Of a DNA stretch of 7,646 nt, positions 4,811-7,646 are shown in pieces. This DNA is from Bacteroidota bacterium (lineage in GTDB: Bacteria; Bacteroidota; Bacteroidia; Bacteroidales; UBA10428), in the NCBI GenBank assembly GCA_024640925.1, contig JAHEEB010000168.1, forward strand, positions 1 through 7,646, given 5' to 3'. A program made the translations under genes and the position numbers. The first letter of the stretch is position 1; each line of letters starts with the position of its first letter. The notes beneath the pieces are model-generated. The model did no database searches, was not told the origin of the DNA, and was given only the letters and a program-made list of their open reading frames with translations.

Positions 4811-6643
4811 TCAAGCTTTACAGAAAGCAATATGATCCCATATTACCGGGTATAGCGGGGTGATGTCTCGACCCCATCCTCTTGTAAGTCTGAATGTGGC
4901 TTCAACCCAAACAATATATGCGCATGATGGTAATGCAGTTACATCAAAAACTACACTGCCAATGGCTTCATCCGCAACAACGGGGTTAATAACAAACGGA
5001 GCAGGTAAAGCTCCGGATCCTTCAAAATAAACCCTCATATTATCAATAGCAGGATGAACAACTGAATATATTGCTGTTACCTTGTTTGTAACTTTGTTGC
5101 AACCTCCGCCAGAAAGTGTAGTCTCTTTAAGTTCAAGCATGACTACAGAGTAACAATGCAAATCACCACCTGCCCATGCAGGATGTCTGCGGTACAAATA
5201 GTCAGTATTGCATACTGCAATCTTGGCAAGTACATTTGAATAGGCAACAGAGGTACTTCCAACTTCACGAACCTCGCATGTTATCTCATAATGATGAATA
5301 GATGCCTTTGAGGCTACAGGAAAGGCATTGCCTGCTATATAAACAGTCGGACTAATCAGATCGAAATATTCTTTGACAAGTTTTGTTGTCATCAATTCGC
5401 CCAAAAGAGTTCCCGGAGAGAATTGACCGGCAGTGCCGAAAAGATCATTTTCTCTGGGCACACGAATCCATCCTTGCGGGTCAATTGTGACATTATAGGG
5501 AGCTGCCGGGTTGTTTACCCAATAACTATAGCTCTCCCATTTGAAAGGAGAAAATGAAATACGGTTCAATGTTCCAATTTCAAAAGGATCCATGTAATTT
5601 GCATCGGCAATTACGGATGTTCCTAAATCAAGGTTTTTAACAAGAAAGCGATATTCCAGGGCTGTGCTGGAAAATGGTGCAGGTACGGCTCCAATTAAAG
5701 GAATTGTTTCCGTAAATGCATTTCGTTCGGCATCATTCGTAAAACCGTTAGCATCGAAATCGGTTGTAATCCAGTACTGTCCTACTTTCTGAAATAAAAC
5801 AGGTGCATAGGTGCCTTGTTCCCCTTCTGTTTTTACACAAAGTTCAATACAAAAACAATTGGGGGCATTTTCACGGTCTTTCTGGTGACCACGGCTTCTG
5901 GGTTCTTTTAATATAACTGTACCGGCACCACTTTCTATTGAGAAATACAAATCGGGCCCGGCAGGCCATTCAATGTTCAGCCATGAGATTAGAGTCTTGG
6001 AGAAATCTGCTTGAGTGTAATATATTTTAAATTTTCCGTCTACACCGGTAATGCCCATTCCAAGATAATCATCCTGTATAATGTCCACATCATATGCTTT
6101 TACCCTTAAACCCTGAATAGGAATTTTCTTTGAACAATCAACAACACGACCACATATAACATATAAACCAAAAAGTTTCAATATCATACACCAGAATTTA
6201 TATGTAATTCCGTATTCCCAATAAGCTATAAGGGTTTGCCTGTTATCACTGTTTGGCATTTCCCTCCACAAGGGTTGAAGAGTGGTTACATGAAATTGAA
6301 GTGGTCCCTTTTCTTTCGTCGGGTTCTTAAGAACTACCTGCACCGGTACAGAGCTACAGCTAAAATCTATTTCAATTGCACTTCCATTATATTTCTTGTC
6401 AGGAAGTTCAACAGTAAAATTACCCATTTCATCTGTTTCCGTTTCAGCTAGAAGTCTGTTTGAGAGTGACTTTAATTCTTCATCTGTTCTCTGATGAAAT
6501 GTTTCTTTTTCCCGGGCAACAGCCACTGTTGTGATTTCGGCAGTTTTTTCAACCGCATATATCTTCACATTGGCTTTGTAGAGAAAATCAAAACATTCTC
6601 CGCAATAGAAACCACGTAGGTTTCCTTTTAAAATGTAATTCAT
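4811..6643 (-). CDS. Unrecognised 610-residue protein with two transthyretin/carboxypeptidase-regulatory-like domains
   Basis: I do not recognise this family. The protein has no signal peptide or clear membrane span. Residues 4-106 look like one prealbumin-type beta-sandwich (LKGNLRGFYC, ANVKIYAVE, then TDEMGNFTVELP) with an insertion at about 35-65. Residues 161-270 form a second, better one: CGRVVDC, IPIQGLRVKAYDVDIIQDD, LGMGITGVDGKFKIYY, WPAGPDLYFSIES, ending RENAPNCFCIELC. This matches the transthyretin-like pattern of a strand, a D-rich loop and a T-x-x-x-G-x-F turn. Residues 280-610 are beta-rich without a known domain. D295-F-D-A-N-G-F-T-N-D-A-E306 fits an EF-hand-type calcium loop at positions 1, 3, 5, 6 and 12, although position 8 is Thr. 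There are 15 cysteines, including C14-x-x-C17 and C263-x-C265-x3-C269. It is a single gene with a strong hairpin after its stop and a 700-bp gap before it. Cytoplasmic location, or export by a non-Sec route, is inferred only from the missing signal. Confidence 0.8.
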   Translation of the reverse strand: MNYILKGNLRGFYCGECFDFLYKANVKIYAVEKTAEITTVAVAREKETFHQRTDEELKSLSNRLLAETETDEMGNFTVELPDKKYNGSAIEIDFSCSSVPVQVVLKNPTKEKGPLQFHVTTLQPLWREMPNSDNRQTLIAYWEYGITYKFWCMILKLFGLYVICGRVVDCSKKIPIQGLRVKAYDVDIIQDDYLGMGITGVDGKFKIYYTQADFSKTLISWLNIEWPAGPDLYFSIESGAGTVILKEPRSRGHQKDRENAPNCFCIELCVKTEGEQGTYAPVLFQKVGQYWITTDFDANGFTNDAERNAFTETIPLIGAVPAPFSSTALEYRFLVKNLDLGTSVIADANYMDPFEIGTLNRISFSPFKWESYSYWVNNPAAPYNVTIDPQGWIRVPRENDLFGTAGQFSPGTLLGELMTTKLVKEYFDLISPTVYIAGNAFPVASKASIHHYEITCEVREVGSTSVAYSNVLAKIAVCNTDYLYRRHPAWAGGDLHCYSVVMLELKETTLSGGGCNKVTNKVTAIYSVVHPAIDNMRVYFEGSGALPAPFVINPVVADEAIGSVVFDVTALPSCAYIVWVEATFRLTRGWGRDITPLYPVIWDHIAFCKA

Positions 6644-6783
6644 AACTTTAGGTTTGTTGGTTTTGCCTACTCTTTATTTTATAGGATTTTCGGCCCACTC
6701 CTTAAAATAGTATAAATACGCTTTATTAACAGAGCGATTTGTAATGAATCAGATTTTTTAGTAAATATCATCACAATCCGCAT

Positions 6784-6834
6784 CAGGCATAAATTATGTC
6801 TGCTCGCAGAGGTACCATATTAGCTTTGCTAATA
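6784..6834. promoter_or_regulatory. Pair of operator-like palindromes
   Basis: CAGGCATAAATTATGTCTG (6784-6802) is symmetric about A6793 with one mismatch. TATTAGCTTTGCTAATA (6818-6834) is a perfect 7-bp inverted repeat around TTT. Their centres are 33 bp apart, about three helical turns, so a dimeric regulator could bind both on one face. In addition GCATAA (6787-6792) pairs with TTATGC (6837-6842), so the whole segment can fold as one larger stem. They lie about 140-190 bp upstream of the 610-residue gene and over 500 bp upstream of cstA. Confidence 0.35.
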
Positions 6835-6956
6835 GCTTATGCTTAAAAAAGAGAATATTGTGGGATTCTTTCCATGATATTGAATTTAGGTTGAACTTAA
6901 AAAAGGTTATATGTTTGGTCTGGTTTGTTTTGTAATCAATTCCTAACGTATTGCAA

Positions 6957-6974
6957 TTTACAATATTTACAATA
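6957..6974. repeat. Exact tandem 9-bp repeat TTTACAATA
   Basis: Two adjacent identical copies lie at 6957-6965 and 6966-6974. The preceding TTGCAA makes the 13-bp near-palindrome TTGCAATTTACAA (6951-6963, one mismatched pair). It could be a regulator site or a replication-slippage duplication. Confidence 0.5.
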
Positions 6975-7112
6975 TAAAACCAAGTTGAAAATTAGTTTGC
7001 TTGTTTGAATATAAAAGCTGTTGAAATCATTGCCAGACCTTTAATTCGGAATCATTTTTTCATTTTCTGAATGACATACAACTATACTTTTTTTCCTTTA
7101 ATAATAACAGGT

Positions 7113-7142
7113 CTTATTCGGCTCAATGCCTTACAGAATAAG
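7113..7142 (+). other. Nested hairpin in the region upstream of cstA
   Basis: CTTATTC (7113-7119) pairs with GAATAAG (7136-7142), and directly inside it GGC (7120-7122) pairs with GCC (7128-7130) around TCAAT, leaving a five-base bulge TTACA. A small hairpin GACC-AAT-GGTC follows at 7177-7187. AGACCT (7035-7040) is complementary to AGGTCT (7109-7114), which would compete with the outer stem for two bases. This suggests structured RNA, but nothing identifies a family. Confidence 0.3.
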
Positions 7143-7196
7143 AAATAGGCGTCTTTTTCTTTCGGTTAACGGTTTTGACCAATGGTCGCAAGAAGG

Positions 7197-7221
7197 TTAC
7201 ATATCCATAGATGTAATTTTT
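7197..7221 (+). terminator. Weak terminator-like hairpin upstream of cstA
   Basis: TTACAT (7197-7202) and ATGTAA (7211-7216) are perfect inverted arms with an 8-base loop, followed at once by TTTTT. The stem is A/T-rich and only 6 bp, so strength would be low. If real, it would end a plus-strand transcript in the gap before the cstA promoter. Confidence 0.25.
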
Positions 7222-7288
7222 AATTTCACTCAGAAGACTTTTCGTTAAGCCCCGATAAACTAATTACAAATTATGCAAATTCTCATGT

Positions 7289-7318
7289 TTTGATAAATGC
7301 GGAACTTTTTTACTTTTA
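7289..7318 (+). promoter_or_regulatory. Candidate cstA promoter
   Basis: TTTG (7289-7292), an 18-bp spacer, then TACTTTTA (7311-7318), which is one base off TAnnTTTG. This arrangement fits the Bacteroidota primary sigma consensus (-33 TTTG/TTG and -7 TAnnTTTG). The ATG is 30 bp past the -7 box, leaving a leader of roughly 20-25 bases without a Shine-Dalgarno sequence. Confidence 0.45.
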
Positions 7319-7347
7319 CTATCTCTAATTTTTAAAGCAGAATTACA

Positions 7348-7646
7348 ATGAATGCAATGCCACTTATCATAGGAGCGTTGACGATTTTTGTTTTAGCCTA
7401 TCGTTTCTATTTCAGTTTTATAGCTGCCAAAGTTGCAACAATCAATGATTTGGGTACAATGCCATCTAGCAGGCTTTTTGATGGACATAATTATTACCCT
7501 ATGAGCAAATGGGTTCTTTTTGGGCATCATTTTGCAGCTATTGCTGGAGCTGGCCCACTTGTAGGTCCTGTTCTTGCTGCTCAATTCGGTTATTGTCCCG
7601 GTTTTATCTGGATACTTGTTGGGTCAGTTATGGCAGGTGCTGTACA
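7348..7646 (+). CDS. cstA: Carbon starvation protein CstA-family transporter, N-terminal 99 residues (3' end outside window)
   Basis: ATG at 7348 opens a frame that runs off the right edge. The first helix is LIIGALTIFVLAYRFYFSFIA (6-26). The family hallmark follows: D45-G-H-N-Y-Y-P, then GHHFAAIAGAGPLVGPVLA (59-77), QFGYCPGFIWILVG (79-92) and SVMAGAV. These strongly conserved segments identify the CstA family of multi-pass inner-membrane transporters, linked to peptide or pyruvate uptake during carbon limitation. Family members are long, so only the first part is present. The second in-frame ATG at 7357 is less likely, since 7348 is well placed after a candidate promoter. It is divergent from the 610-residue protein gene across a 700-bp gap. 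Substrate cannot be decided here. Confidence 0.93.
   Translation, partial: MNAMPLIIGALTIFVLAYRFYFSFIAAKVATINDLGTMPSSRLFDGHNYYPMSKWVLFGHHFAAIAGAGPLVGPVLAAQFGYCPGFIWILVGSVMAGAV

Larger units (their letters stand above)
6644..7347. other. Long intergenic region between divergent genes, rich in inverted repeats
   Basis: This gap of about 704 bp has frequent stops on both strands; the longest open stretches are about 30 codons and unconvincing. It contains paired palindromes (6784-6834), an exact 9-bp tandem repeat (6957-6974), a structured stretch (7035-7187), a weak hairpin with a T-run (7197-7221) and a promoter near cstA (7289-7318). Two exact plus-strand TAnnTTTG matches, TAGCTTTG (6821-6828) and TATGTTTG (6910-6917), lack a proper -33 element. 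It could encode a small RNA or long regulated leaders. No known RNA family is recognised. Confidence 0.5.

Noticed and set aside
6236..6451. Plus-strand open frame of 71 codons
   Set aside because: Antisense to the 610-residue protein; no recognisable features.
6679..6771. Minus-strand ORF of about 30 codons beginning MIFTKKSDSLQIA
   Set aside because: Short, no start signals and no family; expected by chance in A/T-rich DNA.
6821..6828. TAGCTTTG, exact TAnnTTTG match on the plus strand
   Set aside because: No -33 TTG at the right distance, and the sequence is explained by the palindrome it lies in; more than 500 bp from cstA.
7393..7584. Minus-strand open frame of 63 codons
   Set aside because: Antisense to the most conserved part of cstA.

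Overview
The window looks like an ordinary chromosomal segment of a low-GC member of the Bacteroidota. The indications are a secreted multi-Ig-repeat protein of the type-9-secretion adhesin style, signal peptides ending in a Ser-Gln that fits a Bacteroidota cleavage site, A/T-rich leaders with no Shine-Dalgarno sequence, and -7 boxes resembling TAnnTTTG. No mobile element, tRNA, rRNA or CRISPR array was seen. The lineage below phylum cannot be fixed from the sequence.

Layout, left to right. (1) 1-1830, minus strand: the N-terminal 610 residues of a large secreted repeat protein whose C-terminus lies off the left edge. It has a signal peptide, an N-terminal domain, then Ig/PKD-like repeats that each carry two cysteines. 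(2) 1831-2188: non-coding, with a nested hairpin flanked by imperfect direct repeats. (3) 2189-3216, minus strand: a two-gene operon with a 4-bp ATGA overlap, encoding a VOC/glyoxalase-fold protein followed by an archaemetzincin (M54) metallopeptidase that carries a lipoprotein signal. (4) 3315-3737, plus strand: a short flavodoxin, divergent from the operon. (5) 3782-4456, minus strand: a secreted protein with MORN-like segments and a TonB C-terminal-like domain, converging on the flavodoxin. (6) 4457-4810: non-coding apart from a doubtful 32-codon ORF; it holds a promoter -7 box, a perfect DnaA-box 9-mer, two 4-bp microsatellites and a strong 15-bp terminator-like hairpin. (7) 4811-6643, minus strand: a 610-residue protein of unknown function with no signal peptide, two transthyretin/carboxypeptidase-regulatory-like beta domains, 15 cysteines and one EF-hand-like loop. 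(8) 6644-7347: about 700 bp without a convincing gene but rich in inverted repeats, between divergent genes. (9) 7348 to the right edge, plus strand: the first 99 residues of a CstA-family carbon starvation transporter.

The genes do not form one evident pathway. The only clear functional unit is the VOC-archaemetzincin pair. The points most worth follow-up are the lipoprotein form of archaemetzincin and its coupling to a VOC gene, the orphan 610-residue two-domain protein, and the structured gap upstream of cstA. I do not see a clear new multi-gene system here.
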